From: Deltaproteobacteria bacterium
GTDB taxonomy: Bacteria; Myxococcota_A; UBA796; UBA9615
Length of the DNA: 8,306 bases
Direction: 5' to 3'
NCBI GenBank assembly: GCA_029261955.1
Contig: JAJDAI010000159.1
Coordinates: 1-8,306 of the forward strand
The position numbers and the translations under genes are program-made. Positions within the stretch are counted from its first letter, which is position 1, and each line of letters begins with the position of its first letter. Under the pieces are notes generated by a model that saw only the letters and a list, made by a program, of their open reading frames with translations, was not told the DNA's origin and made no database searches. Shown piece after piece: positions 1 to 6,070 of this stretch.

Positions 1-182
1 GCCGCGCGGCGCGGCCCAGGGCGGTCCGGGTCCTGGACGAGCGGCTTGACGTGCACGTCGCCCAGCCGGTTCATCAGCAGGGCGAGGTCGTAGACGAAGC
101 CCGCCGCGAGCGCGGCCATGTCACGGCTCGGCTCGGGCAGGACCAGCGAGGGCAGCAGGATCTTCTTGTACGGAGGGAGCAT
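1..182 (-). CDS. Unknown protein, 5' part only; runs off the left edge
   Basis: The minus strand reads from an ATG at 182 and stays open to the window edge, giving 60 residues that start MLPPYKKILLPSLVLPEP. It lies 34 bp downstream of trxB on the same strand, so it is probably co-transcribed with it. An in-frame GTG at 191-189 is an alternative start: AGGA lies 3 nt before that GTG and GGGAG only 2 nt before the ATG, so neither spacing is ideal. I do not recognise the protein with confidence. The pattern of a hydrophobic strand ending LVLPEPS, then a helix (AALAAGFVYDLALLMNRLG), then DVHVKPLV, loosely resembles the TolB/FlgO-like N-terminal fold (ILPF...dGl.edl...Ls....l.Vi) seen ahead of TPR regions in some cyclase-like proteins. 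That is inference from spacing and hydrophobicity only. The C-terminal bulk, which would decide it, is outside the window. Confidence 0.6.
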   Translation of the reverse strand, partial: MLPPYKKILLPSLVLPEPSRDMAALAAGFVYDLALLMNRLGDVHVKPLVQDPDRPGPRRA

Positions 183-200
183 CGCTCCCACCGATCCTAC

Positions 201-216
201 CCCACGGCGCCGTGGG
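201..216. repeat. Perfect 16-bp palindrome between trxB and the next gene
   Basis: CCCACGGCGCCGTGGG is an exact inverted repeat. It abuts the trxB stop codon (217-219) and ends 18 bp before the downstream ATG at 182. In RNA it could form a short GC-rich stem of about 6 bp with a 4-nt loop. No U tract follows on the minus strand, so it is not a typical intrinsic terminator. It could be an intercistronic stability or attenuation hairpin, or a protein-binding palindrome. Confidence 0.55.
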
Positions 217-1167
217 TCATTCGTGCCGGACTTCGAGCCAGCGTTCGGCGTCGATCGCGGCCATGCAGCCCGTGCCCGCGGCGGTGACCGCCTGCCGGTA
301 CACCGAGTCCTGCACGTCACCGCAGGCGAAGATCCCGGGAACCTTCGTGTAGGTGCTGTTGGGCTCCGTCACCAGGTAGCCGGCCTCGTCCATGTCCAGG
401 ACGCCCTGCCAGACCTCGCTGTTCGGCTTGTGGCCGATGGCGATGAAGAGGGCGTTCCAGGGGTAGGTGACCTTTTCGCCGGTGACGCGGTTCTCGGTGG
501 TCACGCCTGTGACGCCGGCTTCGTGAGTGCCGTCGATGCCCACGACCTGCTGGTTCCAGTGGAACTCGATGCCGGGGTGCTCCAAGGCGCGCTGCGCCAT
601 GATCTTGCTGGCCCGCAGCTCCTCACGGCGGTGCACGACGTGGACCTTGGTGGCGTAGCGCGTGAGGAACATCGCCTCCTCCATCGCCGTGTCGCCGCCG
701 CCCACCACGCCGATCTCGACGCCCTTGAAGAAGGCCCCGTCGCAGGTGGCGCAGGCCGAGACGCCGTAGTTGATCAGGCGCTTCTCGTCTTCGATGCCCA
801 GCCACTTCGCGTCCGCGCCCGTGGCGATGATGATGCTGTCCGCGAGCATGACGTCGTCGGGGTCCTCGTCGAACTCGACCCGGAAGGGCCAGGTGGACGG
901 GTCGACGCGCGTGACCATGCCGTAGCGGAACTCGGTGCCGAAGCGCTCCGCCTGCGCGCGGAACTTCTCGATGATCTCGGGGCCCATGATCCCGTCGGGA
1001 AAGCCGGGGAAGTTCTCCACATCCGTGGTGATCATCAGCTGACCGCCGGGGACCAGGCCCTCGACGACGAGCGGCTTGAGCTCCGCCCGGGCGGCGTACA
1101 GGGCAGCGGTGAGGCCGGCGGGGCCGCCGCCGATGATCATGACCTTGACGCGCGCGGGATCGGACAT
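217..1167 (-). CDS. trxB: Thioredoxin-disulfide reductase
   Basis: This 316-residue flavoprotein should move electrons from NADPH through FAD and a redox-active dithiol to thioredoxin in the cytoplasm (EC 1.8.1.9). Its length is normal for the low-Mr bacterial enzyme. Visible signatures, in order: FAD-binding GGGPAG at 13-18; GGQLMITTDVENFPGFP at 41-57, characteristic of TrxB; IATG at 114-117; the active-site CATC at 139-142; the NADPH-binding GGGDTAMEEA at 156-165; HRREELR at 179-185, whose arginines bind the NADPH 2'-phosphate; and the C-terminal FAD motif GDV at 283-285 followed by YRQAVTAAGTGCMAA. The ATG at 1167 is chosen because GGAG (1176-1173) lies 5 nt upstream and the Rossmann fold starts right after it. 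The frame stays open further upstream, but that part only mirrors the CPBP gene. All catalytic residues are present, so I expect a functional enzyme. It is divergent from the CPBP protease gene and probably heads an operon running leftwards. Confidence 0.97.
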   Translation of the reverse strand: MSDPARVKVMIIGGGPAGLTAALYAARAELKPLVVEGLVPGGQLMITTDVENFPGFPDGIMGPEIIEKFRAQAERFGTEFRYGMVTRVDPSTWPFRVEFDEDPDDVMLADSIIIATGADAKWLGIEDEKRLINYGVSACATCDGAFFKGVEIGVVGGGDTAMEEAMFLTRYATKVHVVHRREELRASKIMAQRALEHPGIEFHWNQQVVGIDGTHEAGVTGVTTENRVTGEKVTYPWNALFIAIGHKPNSEVWQGVLDMDEAGYLVTEPNSTYTKVPGIFACGDVQDSVYRQAVTAAGTGCMAAIDAERWLEVRHE

Positions 1168-1198
1168 GGAGGCTCCAGGGGATGTTTGGGGGCGCGGG

Positions 1199-1206
1199 AA
1201 TGTAGC
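1199..1206 (-). promoter_or_regulatory. Putative -10 box of trxB
   Basis: The minus strand reads TTGCTACATT here, with the GCTANNNT core shared by other promoters in the window (GCTACATT). With the usual 6-nt gap, transcription would start near 1192. That gives a leader of about 25 nt containing GGAG at 1176-1173, 5 nt before the ATG. No convincing -35 is seen 17 bp upstream (TGGATC at 1227-1222 is a poor match). Confidence 0.5.
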
Positions 1207-1208
1207 AA

Positions 1209-1239
1209 CGGTCCCGAGGCCGATCCACCCGCGGTCCCG
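1209..1239. repeat. 8-bp direct repeat in the divergent trxB / CPBP promoter region
   Basis: CGGTCCCG occurs at 1209-1216 and again at 1232-1239, with starts 23 bp apart. It sits between the two divergent -10 boxes (1199-1206 and 1241-1248), so a protein bound here could control both genes. With only two short GC-rich copies, chance is not excluded. Confidence 0.3.
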
Positions 1240-1240
1240 G

Positions 1241-1248
1241 GCTAGATT
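1241..1248 (+). promoter_or_regulatory. Putative -10 box of the CPBP gene, leaderless type
   Basis: GCTAGATT, containing TAGATT at 1243-1248, ends exactly 6 nt before the ATG at 1255. A transcript from this box would begin at or within a base or two of the start codon. No Shine-Dalgarno lies between the box and the ATG (GGCGCG), which agrees with a leaderless mRNA. No -35 is recognisable. Confidence 0.55.
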
Positions 1249-1254
1249 GGCGCG

Positions 1255-1980
1255 ATGCAACAACGGATGAATCCCGCGGGCGTTTCGGCGATCGTGGCGC
1301 TGGGGATCGCCGCCCTCGGCGGGGTCCTGCTGGCCCCCCACTTCGGCTACGCCCTCCCCCGACCAGCCAGGCAGCTGCTCTGGCTCGCGATCCCCCTGGC
1401 GGGCGCCGGGCTCATCTGTGGGCGAACCGTTCTGGACGAGCTGGGCTTCAAGGCGATCAGCGGCCTCGGCCTGGCCGTCGTGCTGCTCGGCTCGCTGCCC
1501 ATGGCCGGGGGCATGCTGTGGGAGGGGAGCGAGCCCGTCTTCGACCTGGAAGCCCTGTGGAGGGGCGCGTGGCGCCCCGGCTTCGTGGAGGAGCTCACCT
1601 TCCGTGGCTTCGCCTTCGGGATGCTGTACTGGCGAGCGCGCTGGTCCTTCGTCGCCGCGATGCTCACGACCGCCGTGGTCTTCGGGGGCTTCCACCTGCC
1701 GATGGCCTTCTTCGGCGGGCACCTGGACCAGGCCTGGGGCACCGCGCTGGTGACCGGAGCGGGCGGAGGCTGGTACGCGTGGCTCTACGTGCGCTGGAAC
1801 CGGTCGCTCTGGGTGCCCATCGCGGCCCACGCGGCCATGAACTCCTGGTGGGTGCTGTTCACCGCGGGCCCGACGGCCGCCGGAGGTGGACCGGGCGCCA
1901 TGTGGGGGCGGGTCGCGGCCATCGTCCTGATCTCGATCGGCACGGCCAGGCTGACGAAGCGGGAGACGACCCCCGCCTGA
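1255..1980 (+). CDS. CPBP-family intramembrane metalloprotease (CAAX/Abi type)
   Basis: This is a hydrophobic 241-residue protein with the three CPBP (CAAX protease and bacteriocin-processing) motifs in order: EELTFRG at 112-118 (the EExxxR motif with the catalytic glutamates), FGGFH ending at H147 (FxxxH), and HAAMN at 192-196 (HxxxN). Membrane segments are visible at about 10-28, 41-56, 70-88, 119-126 running into 131-148, 160-179 and 185-205, so the active site lies inside the bilayer. Known relatives include eukaryotic CAAX prenyl endopeptidase Rce1 and bacterial proteins linked to bacteriocin self-immunity or processing of membrane peptides. The substrate here cannot be told. All catalytic positions are kept. 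The start at 1255 fits a leaderless promoter; an in-frame ATG at 1267 is possible but would cut into the first helix's flank. The next gene has its own promoter, so this gene may be monocistronic. Confidence 0.9.
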   Translation: MQQRMNPAGVSAIVALGIAALGGVLLAPHFGYALPRPARQLLWLAIPLAGAGLICGRTVLDELGFKAISGLGLAVVLLGSLPMAGGMLWEGSEPVFDLEALWRGAWRPGFVEELTFRGFAFGMLYWRARWSFVAAMLTTAVVFGGFHLPMAFFGGHLDQAWGTALVTGAGGGWYAWLYVRWNRSLWVPIAAHAAMNSWWVLFTAGPTAAGGGPGAMWGRVAAIVLISIGTARLTKRETTPA

Positions 1981-2036
1981 TCGCGGGCCTCCGGCGCCTC
2001 GCCGAGCGCAATCCCTGGCGACGCCCAGAGCCGCCG

Positions 2037-2044
2037 GCTATCCT
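2037..2044 (+). promoter_or_regulatory. Putative -10 box of the pseudopilin gene
   Basis: GCTATCCT matches the GCTANNNT box seen at other starts in this window. Transcription would start around 2051, leaving a leader of about 26 nt that holds the strong ribosome-binding site at 2066-2073. The possible -35 (TGGCGA at 2016-2021, 17 bp away) is weak. Confidence 0.45.
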
Positions 2045-2065
2045 CCGCGGTGTATCGATCGGCCC

Positions 2066-2073
2066 AGGAGGAG
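2066..2073 (+). promoter_or_regulatory. Ribosome-binding site AGGAGGAG deciding the pseudopilin start
   Basis: AGGAGGAG ends 3 nt before the ATG at 2077; the AGGAGG core gives 5 nt of spacing. It settles the start at 2077 over the upstream in-frame GTG at 2050. This also leaves the expected short basic leader peptide before the prepilin cleavage site. Confidence 0.8.
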
Positions 2074-2076
2074 ACG

Positions 2077-2718
2077 ATGCGTCGATTGAGGCAACTCCGA
2101 GAGCAGCGCGGCTTCACCATTCTGGAGCTGATGGTCGTGATCGCGATCATCGGGATCCTGACGACGCTCACCGCCACGAACCTGGGCGCGTGGATGTCCC
2201 GCATGCGCCTGAACCAGGCCACGGACCACGTGAAGCGCACGGTCGAGAACACGCGCAAGATGGCCCTGACCAACCAGAAGCGATACTGCATCGAGTTCAG
2301 CACGGACCCGGTCTACTCCAACGGCCAGGACGACACCTACCTCATCGGCCTCGACGTCCGCGAAGAGGACAGCAACAACTCCGCGACCTGGACGAGCATC
2401 ACCCTGCCCACGGCCCTGGCCGGCTGGACCAGCGACCAGACGAACAAGCTGCACAAGGGCATCTCGCTCGAGACCGGCGGCACGACGACGACCTTCACGG
2501 CGACGGCGGCCTGCAACGGCATGCTCTACAACCGCTTCGGCTACCTCGGGAACCCCACCGCGGACTTCTCCCAGGCCTGCGGCGGCGGCAACTGCGCGGT
2601 GCTGACCCTGCGCAACAAGGACGCCTCGGTCGTCGAGCAGCGGACCCTCTGGGTGGACCAGGGCGGCAACGTCCGACAGACGCAGGGGCCGACGGCTCCT
2701 CCCGTGTTGGGCTCCTGA
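2077..2718 (+). CDS. GspH/FimT-family pseudopilin (type II secretion / type IV pilus)
   Basis: This 213-residue prepilin-like protein has a class III signal: a basic leader (MRRLRQLREQRG), the prepilin peptidase cleavage site G12/F13, N-terminal sequence FTILELM with the conserved Glu at mature position 5 (E17), and a hydrophobic helix to about residue 36. After PilD-type cleavage and N-methylation such proteins join pseudopili at the inner membrane. The helix continues as an amphipathic segment (40-66), then a beta-rich globular domain ending WVDQGGNVRQTQG, which matches the closing beta hairpin of GspH/FimT domains. Cys71, Cys146, Cys168 and Cys173 could form periplasmic disulfides. It is a minor rather than a major pilin judging by length and domain form. 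No other secretion or pilus gene is visible nearby, so it is an isolated pseudopilin in this window. The cupin-domain gene begins at or over its stop codon. Confidence 0.88.
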   Translation: MRRLRQLREQRGFTILELMVVIAIIGILTTLTATNLGAWMSRMRLNQATDHVKRTVENTRKMALTNQKRYCIEFSTDPVYSNGQDDTYLIGLDVREEDSNNSATWTSITLPTALAGWTSDQTNKLHKGISLETGGTTTTFTATAACNGMLYNRFGYLGNPTADFSQACGGGNCAVLTLRNKDASVVEQRTLWVDQGGNVRQTQGPTAPPVLGS

Positions 2719-3446
2719 GCCCCCCCGACGACCTCTTCGAGTCCCCTCTCCTCCCCGGTGATCCGCCGCGCCTGCTCGCGCGCGAGGCGGGCTTCGCGCT
2801 CAAGCTGATCGCGCCCGGGCGGGGCGAGATCGTGCCGCCGGGTCAGGGGCAGGTCCTCGTGGTGCTGCGCGGAGGCGCGCTGGTCCGCGAGCACGCCGGC
2901 GACGGCAAGGTCGTGCAGACGATCCGGCGCGACTCCTCCACTCCGCTGCGGCGAGGCAGCCTCTTTCGCGTCGCCAACGACGCCCGCTGGAGCCTGTCGG
3001 ATCCGATGCCGGGCACGCTGCTGCTGGCCGTCAGCACGAGCGTTCCCCGCGAGGAGCGGCGGAGCGAAGACATCCTGGAGCTGGCGCGGCGCCGGCCCCA
3101 CATGTCCCCCTTCCTGCTCTTCGAGAACGAGACGGTGCGCGTGGAGTTCAGCGCCTCGCGCGGGCACCTGCCGCTGCGCGGGTGGGTCCCCTGGTCGCAC
3201 ACGGGGGACACCGTCGAGTACGCGATCATCCTGGCGGGCGGCTTCCGGGGTCGCCTCGGGGACGGGCGGGTGCTGGACCTGCCCGAGGGCTCGATGCTGC
3301 GCATCCCGGGCGGCCTGAGCCACAACTTCCGCTCGCGAGGGCGGGGTCTGTGCGTGGGGCTGATCGTGACGGGGCGGGTGCGGCGGTCGGGGGAACGCAT
3401 CGACCACGGGGACGTGAAGGGACGCTTCACACCCTTCGCGCGCTAG
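2715..3446 (+). CDS. Two-cupin-domain protein; start codon uncertain
   Basis: The frame encodes a clear protein of about 243 residues ending at TAG 3444-3446. Numbering from CTG 2715, a first beta-rich cupin-like repeat spans about 27-108 and has no visible metal ligands. A second, better cupin spans about 133-220, with W160-S-H162-T-G-D, E168 and the C-terminal cupin motif LPEGSMLRIPGGLSHNF containing H203. H162, E168 and H203 are plausible metal ligands. The linker EERRSEDILELARRRPHMSPFLLF is polar and helical. Cupins range from dioxygenases and isomerases to sugar or regulator sensors, so no reaction can be named. The start is the oddity. No in-frame ATG, GTG or TTG lies between the pseudopilin stop and GTG 2832, which falls inside the first cupin domain. 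CTG 2715 overlaps the pseudopilin stop as CTGA and would allow coupled initiation, but there is no good Shine-Dalgarno. Coding confidence is high; start confidence is low. Confidence 0.75.
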   Translation: MSPPDDLFESPLLPGDPPRLLAREAGFALKLIAPGRGEIVPPGQGQVLVVLRGGALVREHAGDGKVVQTIRRDSSTPLRRGSLFRVANDARWSLSDPMPGTLLLAVSTSVPREERRSEDILELARRRPHMSPFLLFENETVRVEFSASRGHLPLRGWVPWSHTGDTVEYAIILAGGFRGRLGDGRVLDLPEGSMLRIPGGLSHNFRSRGRGLCVGLIVTGRVRRSGERIDHGDVKGRFTPFAR

Positions 3447-3449
3447 GTC

Positions 3450-4496
3450 TCAGTGCCCGCCGGCCCCCGACGCGTTCGCGTGCGCGGGGTAGGCGTTCGC
3501 CATGCGCGCCCAGTAGCGCGCCTCCGGGTGGAGGCCGTGGCGGCGCGCGAAGCTGCTCAACTCCAGGAAGCGGCGGTGCGGGTCGTACTCCAGATTCCAC
3601 TTGAGCTTGCCGTGATCCAGCGGGCAGAGCGTCAGGCGCCCCGCGTCGGACTCGGCCATGGAGTTGGTGCCGGCCATCACGCAGTGCCGGTAGTGCACGC
3701 AGTGGGCGAGGGACAGCTCGTGTCCCAGCTCGTGCACCGCGATCTTCAGGGCGCGGCGCAGGGGCTCGGGGTCCCGGACCGCCTCGCGCTCGCCGGTCGC
3801 CGGGTTTCGGCGGGGCTTGTGCACGCGGTAGGTCGAGAAGACGCCCACCCGCTTGTGGAAGTGCCCGAGCCCAAACACGTACTGCAGGTCCGGCACGTAG
3901 AGGTCGCGGTCGGTCATCGCGAGGCAGGCGCCCGCTCCCTTGGGGCAGGTCCCCACCAGGGCCTCGAGCACCGCGTCTGCGTTGTACTGACCCTCGTCCC
4001 CGCGCTCGGGCGCCAGGGCCTCGGACGGCATGGGCCCGCCGTCGGCCAGCACCGTCGAGCGCTGGAAGAAGAGCTCCACGAACTCCCGAACCGGCTCGAT
4101 CAGACGCTCCGCTTCGGGCCGCTCGATCCGCCCCAGCGGGCGGACGAAGAGCGCCCGCGCCTCGGCGACCCGGTTGGGCTGCTCGGCTCGGTATTGGTGG
4201 AGGTTCTGGCCCTCCTCGCGGAACTGGTTCAGCCAGGATCCGGGCCGGCAGTCCTCTTCGGTGAGGGGCTCCCAGCTCTCGCGCCAGGCCGAGGGCGGCT
4301 CGATGTCCACGTCGGAGACGTGGGCGAGGCAGCGTTGGCCCGTCCTCGCCAGGTAGTCGTCAACGTCCGAGACCTGTCGGTCCGGGGCGTCGCCGACGAA
4401 CACAGCGACGGCTGCCATGAGGCCAAACGTGAGCGCACCGCTGAAAACAACGAGCGCTCCCCAGGCCATGAAACTCGTACGGCTTTGCCGATCCAT
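3450..4496 (-). CDS. Membrane-anchored archaemetzincin-like zinc metalloprotease
   Basis: This is a 348-residue protein. Residues 1-10 are polar with Arg3 and Arg6, and residues 11-34 form one hydrophobic helix, so the rest should lie outside the cytoplasm. The C-terminal half matches archaemetzincins (family M54): AMTDRDLYVPDLQYVFGLG at 193-211, VGVFSTYR at 217-224, then H255-E-L-G-H259 with third ligand H265 and a cysteine cluster C266, C272 and CVM (M274 as the Met-turn), and C291-P-L-D-H-G-K-L. The family pattern is HExxHxxGxxHCx4CxMx17CxxC. Here the Gly is Ser262, the first Cys spacing is five, the second stretch is 16, and the last Cys is Asp294 followed by His295. The catalytic zinc site looks intact; the second, structural zinc site is altered. 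Four further cysteines (56, 83, 184, 191) could form disulfides in an exported domain. The ATG at 4496 has GCAGG about 5 nt upstream. It is the last of a three-gene unit, 27 bp after the preceding stop, and ends 3 bp from the convergent cupin gene. Confidence 0.85.
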   Translation of the reverse strand: MDRQSRTSFMAWGALVVFSGALTFGLMAAVAVFVGDAPDRQVSDVDDYLARTGQRCLAHVSDVDIEPPSAWRESWEPLTEEDCRPGSWLNQFREEGQNLHQYRAEQPNRVAEARALFVRPLGRIERPEAERLIEPVREFVELFFQRSTVLADGGPMPSEALAPERGDEGQYNADAVLEALVGTCPKGAGACLAMTDRDLYVPDLQYVFGLGHFHKRVGVFSTYRVHKPRRNPATGEREAVRDPEPLRRALKIAVHELGHELSLAHCVHYRHCVMAGTNSMAESDAGRLTLCPLDHGKLKWNLEYDPHRRFLELSSFARRHGLHPEARYWARMANAYPAHANASGAGGH

Positions 4497-4523
4497 GGTC
4501 CTGCCAGGGCGCAGGGGTGTGAA

Positions 4524-4997
4524 TCACTCTATGCCGGCGTCCGGCTGGTTTGCGAGAAGAAACAGCTCGCTCCGGAAGGACTCGAGGTCCGCGCGGCTGA
4601 CGACCATGCGCAAGCCGGACTGGTGTCGACCGCGGTGACCCCGCGCCTTGAGGGCCCGGCTCATGCGCGTCAGGTCGAGCCAGACCACCAGCTCGAAGCA
4701 GAGGTCCTGGCCCTCGCCCTGGGCCTTCAGCTCAACCGACATGCCGTCGGCGATCGGGTCGTGGCGCAGCGCCGAGGCCTCACCGCCGACCGCGTGGCCG
4801 ATGTTCTCGACCAGGGAGTCGAAGCCCTCGGCCGGCTCCCGGAAGCCGCGCGTGCTCAGGAAGGGTTCGGGGGGCTCCGCGGGCTCGTTTCGCGCGAGGA
4901 AGTGCACGTCGTAGAACACGTCGGACCCCTCGCGGTGCACGTCGTCGAGCACGAGCCAGAGGAGGTCGCGCTCGTCGCGGAGGATGGCGGTGCTCAC
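4524..4997 (-). CDS. Unknown 157-residue acidic protein, translationally coupled
   Basis: The GTG at 4997-4995 overlaps the stop of the upstream membrane-protein gene (TGA 4996-4994) as GTGA, the usual sign of coupled translation. GGAG lies about 10 nt before it. A longer reading in this frame exists upstream but only mirrors the membrane-protein gene. The protein has no signal peptide or membrane span. Visible blocks are LLWLVLDDVHREGSDVFYDV near the N-terminus, GFDSLVENIGHAVGGEASAL in the middle, and LCFELVVWLDLTRMSRALKARGH followed by LRMVVSRADLESFRSELFLL near the C-terminus. That alternation of strands with one late helix suggests a small alpha/beta domain. I do not recognise the family. 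The C-terminal arrangement is reminiscent of small bacterial immunity-type proteins, but this is a weak impression. Its place between a membrane protein and a membrane-anchored protease suggests a cytoplasmic partner of one of them, by inference only. Confidence 0.8.
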   Translation of the reverse strand: MSTAILRDERDLLWLVLDDVHREGSDVFYDVHFLARNEPAEPPEPFLSTRGFREPAEGFDSLVENIGHAVGGEASALRHDPIADGMSVELKAQGEGQDLCFELVVWLDLTRMSRALKARGHRGRHQSGLRMVVSRADLESFRSELFLLANQPDAGIE

Positions 4998-6061
4998 GTG
5001 GGGGGATCTCCAGATGGGGGCGTGACGAGGGCCTCGACTTCGAGGGAGCCGGCGGGGACCCAGGGGGCCTCTTCGGGGCCGAGCAGCACGGCGACCCAGC
5101 CGATGATGCCGGTCGCGAAGATGAGGGTCGGCAGCGGGAGCCACGCGGAGGCCACCGCCGCCAGCGCGACGAGCCCGATCAAGGCCCCGCTGCGCAGCCA
5201 GGGCAAGGCGCGAGCCGCCACCCGCCCTGCGAGCACCAGCACGATGACCGCAGCCAGGAGCGAGAACAGCCCCTCGCAGCCGGCGCCGATGCGGTCGCCG
5301 TAGCGGCCGAAGGCCCGAGCGCCGGCTTCGGCGAGCAGGATCTCACCGCCGCCGATGACGCGCCCCGGCGCCGCCGTCGCGAGAACGGCCCAAGGAAGGC
5401 CGACCAGCACCCCCGCGAGCGCGAAGCGCGGCAAGGCGCGGTCGAGGAAGGTGCGGTGGGCGCGCAGGGGCAGGGCGGCGGGTCCAACGAGCGCCGCCGT
5501 CCAAGCCAGGCAGCCTGCCAGCAGCACCGGGGGCACCAGAGAGCCCCCGGTGGCGACCGCGCCGGAGGCCGTGTCGAGCAGCGCCAGGACCAGCGGGCTC
5601 AACAGGAGCACGAGGGCGACCAGGGACGGAAACAGCAGCAGGGGCCGCGGGCGCCTCAGGCCGCCGAGCACGACGGCCGGGATGGACAGGATCGCGAGCG
5701 CGAGTGCGATGGTCCCCTCGCCCAGATCGAAGCCCATCCAGTCGCCGGTGCTCCACGGCGCCTCCTGGGCGGCGAGCACGATGCAGTCCATGGCGTGTCG
5801 CACCAGCAGCGCGCAGCCGGCGACCCCGGCGAGGGCCCAGGCGCTGCCGCTGGCGGGGGTGCGGAAGGCCGGCCAACGCCGACGCATCGTGGCCAGCAGC
5901 GACAGGCCCAGCGCAACGGCCCAGGCCTGGAGCCAGGTCTGCCCCCCTCCGGCGGCCTCCAGGCTGCGCGCACCGATCGCCACGACGCTGGCCGCAGCCA
6001 CGACGACGGCGAGCACGGTCGGCAGCAGCGCCGGGAGGGCGACGGCGGGGTTGTTGCGCAC
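4994..6061 (-). CDS. Unknown multi-pass integral membrane protein (about 10 helices)
   Basis: This 355-residue protein is rich in Ala, Leu, Val and Gly. Hydrophobic segments lie at about 7-29, 43-59, 73-96, 117-135, 140-162, 175-197, 213-231, 261-279, 292-308 and 312-327, with Arg/Lys-rich loops such as RRR at 60-62 and LRRPR at 135-139 marking likely cytoplasmic sides. The tail (about 329-355, LGPEEAPWVPAGSLEVEALV) is soluble. A conserved-looking loop WSTGDWMGFDLGEGT at 103-117 and the polar stretch GGGEILLAEAGARAFGRYGDRIGAG at 237-261 may carry function. I find no transporter, kinase or protease signature, so no activity is assigned. The start is the GTG at 6061: it sits just after a minus-strand TATACC box (9 nt), which would make the message nearly leaderless. 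The gene heads a three-gene unit with the 157-residue protein and the archaemetzincin-like protease, and its stop overlaps the next start. Confidence 0.8.
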   Translation of the reverse strand: MRNNPAVALPALLPTVLAVVVAAASVVAIGARSLEAAGGGQTWLQAWAVALGLSLLATMRRRWPAFRTPASGSAWALAGVAGCALLVRHAMDCIVLAAQEAPWSTGDWMGFDLGEGTIALALAILSIPAVVLGGLRRPRPLLLFPSLVALVLLLSPLVLALLDTASGAVATGGSLVPPVLLAGCLAWTAALVGPAALPLRAHRTFLDRALPRFALAGVLVGLPWAVLATAAPGRVIGGGEILLAEAGARAFGRYGDRIGAGCEGLFSLLAAVIVLVLAGRVAARALPWLRSGALIGLVALAAVASAWLPLPTLIFATGIIGWVAVLLGPEEAPWVPAGSLEVEALVTPPSGDPPT

Positions 6062-6070
6062 GGTCCAGGT

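Noticed and set aside
118..1245. Long plus-strand open frame opposite trxB
   Set aside because: It is the antisense shadow of a well-supported trxB; its translation is His/Val/Arg-rich low-complexity sequence with no domain, as expected in high-GC DNA.
1168..1830. N-terminal extension of trxB to a 537-residue protein
   Set aside because: The extra 221 residues are Pro/Gly/Arg-rich antisense of the CPBP gene, while the ATG at 1167 has a GGAG and starts a normal-length TrxB.
1992..2004. CGGCG-CCT-CGCCG as a terminator after the CPBP gene
   Set aside because: The stem is only 5 bp and there is no T tract; such repeats are common by chance at this GC content.
1518..2714. Upstream part of a 642-residue plus-strand frame ending in the cupin domains
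   Set aside because: It overlaps the CPBP and pseudopilin genes in another frame and has Arg/Gly-rich shadow composition; only the part after about 2715 looks coding.
2720..2726. Run of seven C's as the cause of a frameshift hiding the cupin start
   Set aside because: Shifting the frame there does not reveal a usable start: one alternative hits the pseudopilin TGA at once, and the other has no start codon nearby.
3470..3481. ACGCG-TT-CGCGT inverted repeat near the convergent gene ends
   Set aside because: It lies inside the protease coding sequence, the 2-nt loop cannot form a good hairpin, and GC-rich palindromes of this size are expected here.
3453..5303. 616-residue plus-strand open frame
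   Set aside because: It is antisense to the archaemetzincin-like, 157-residue and membrane-protein genes, all of which have real motifs, helices or coupled starts.
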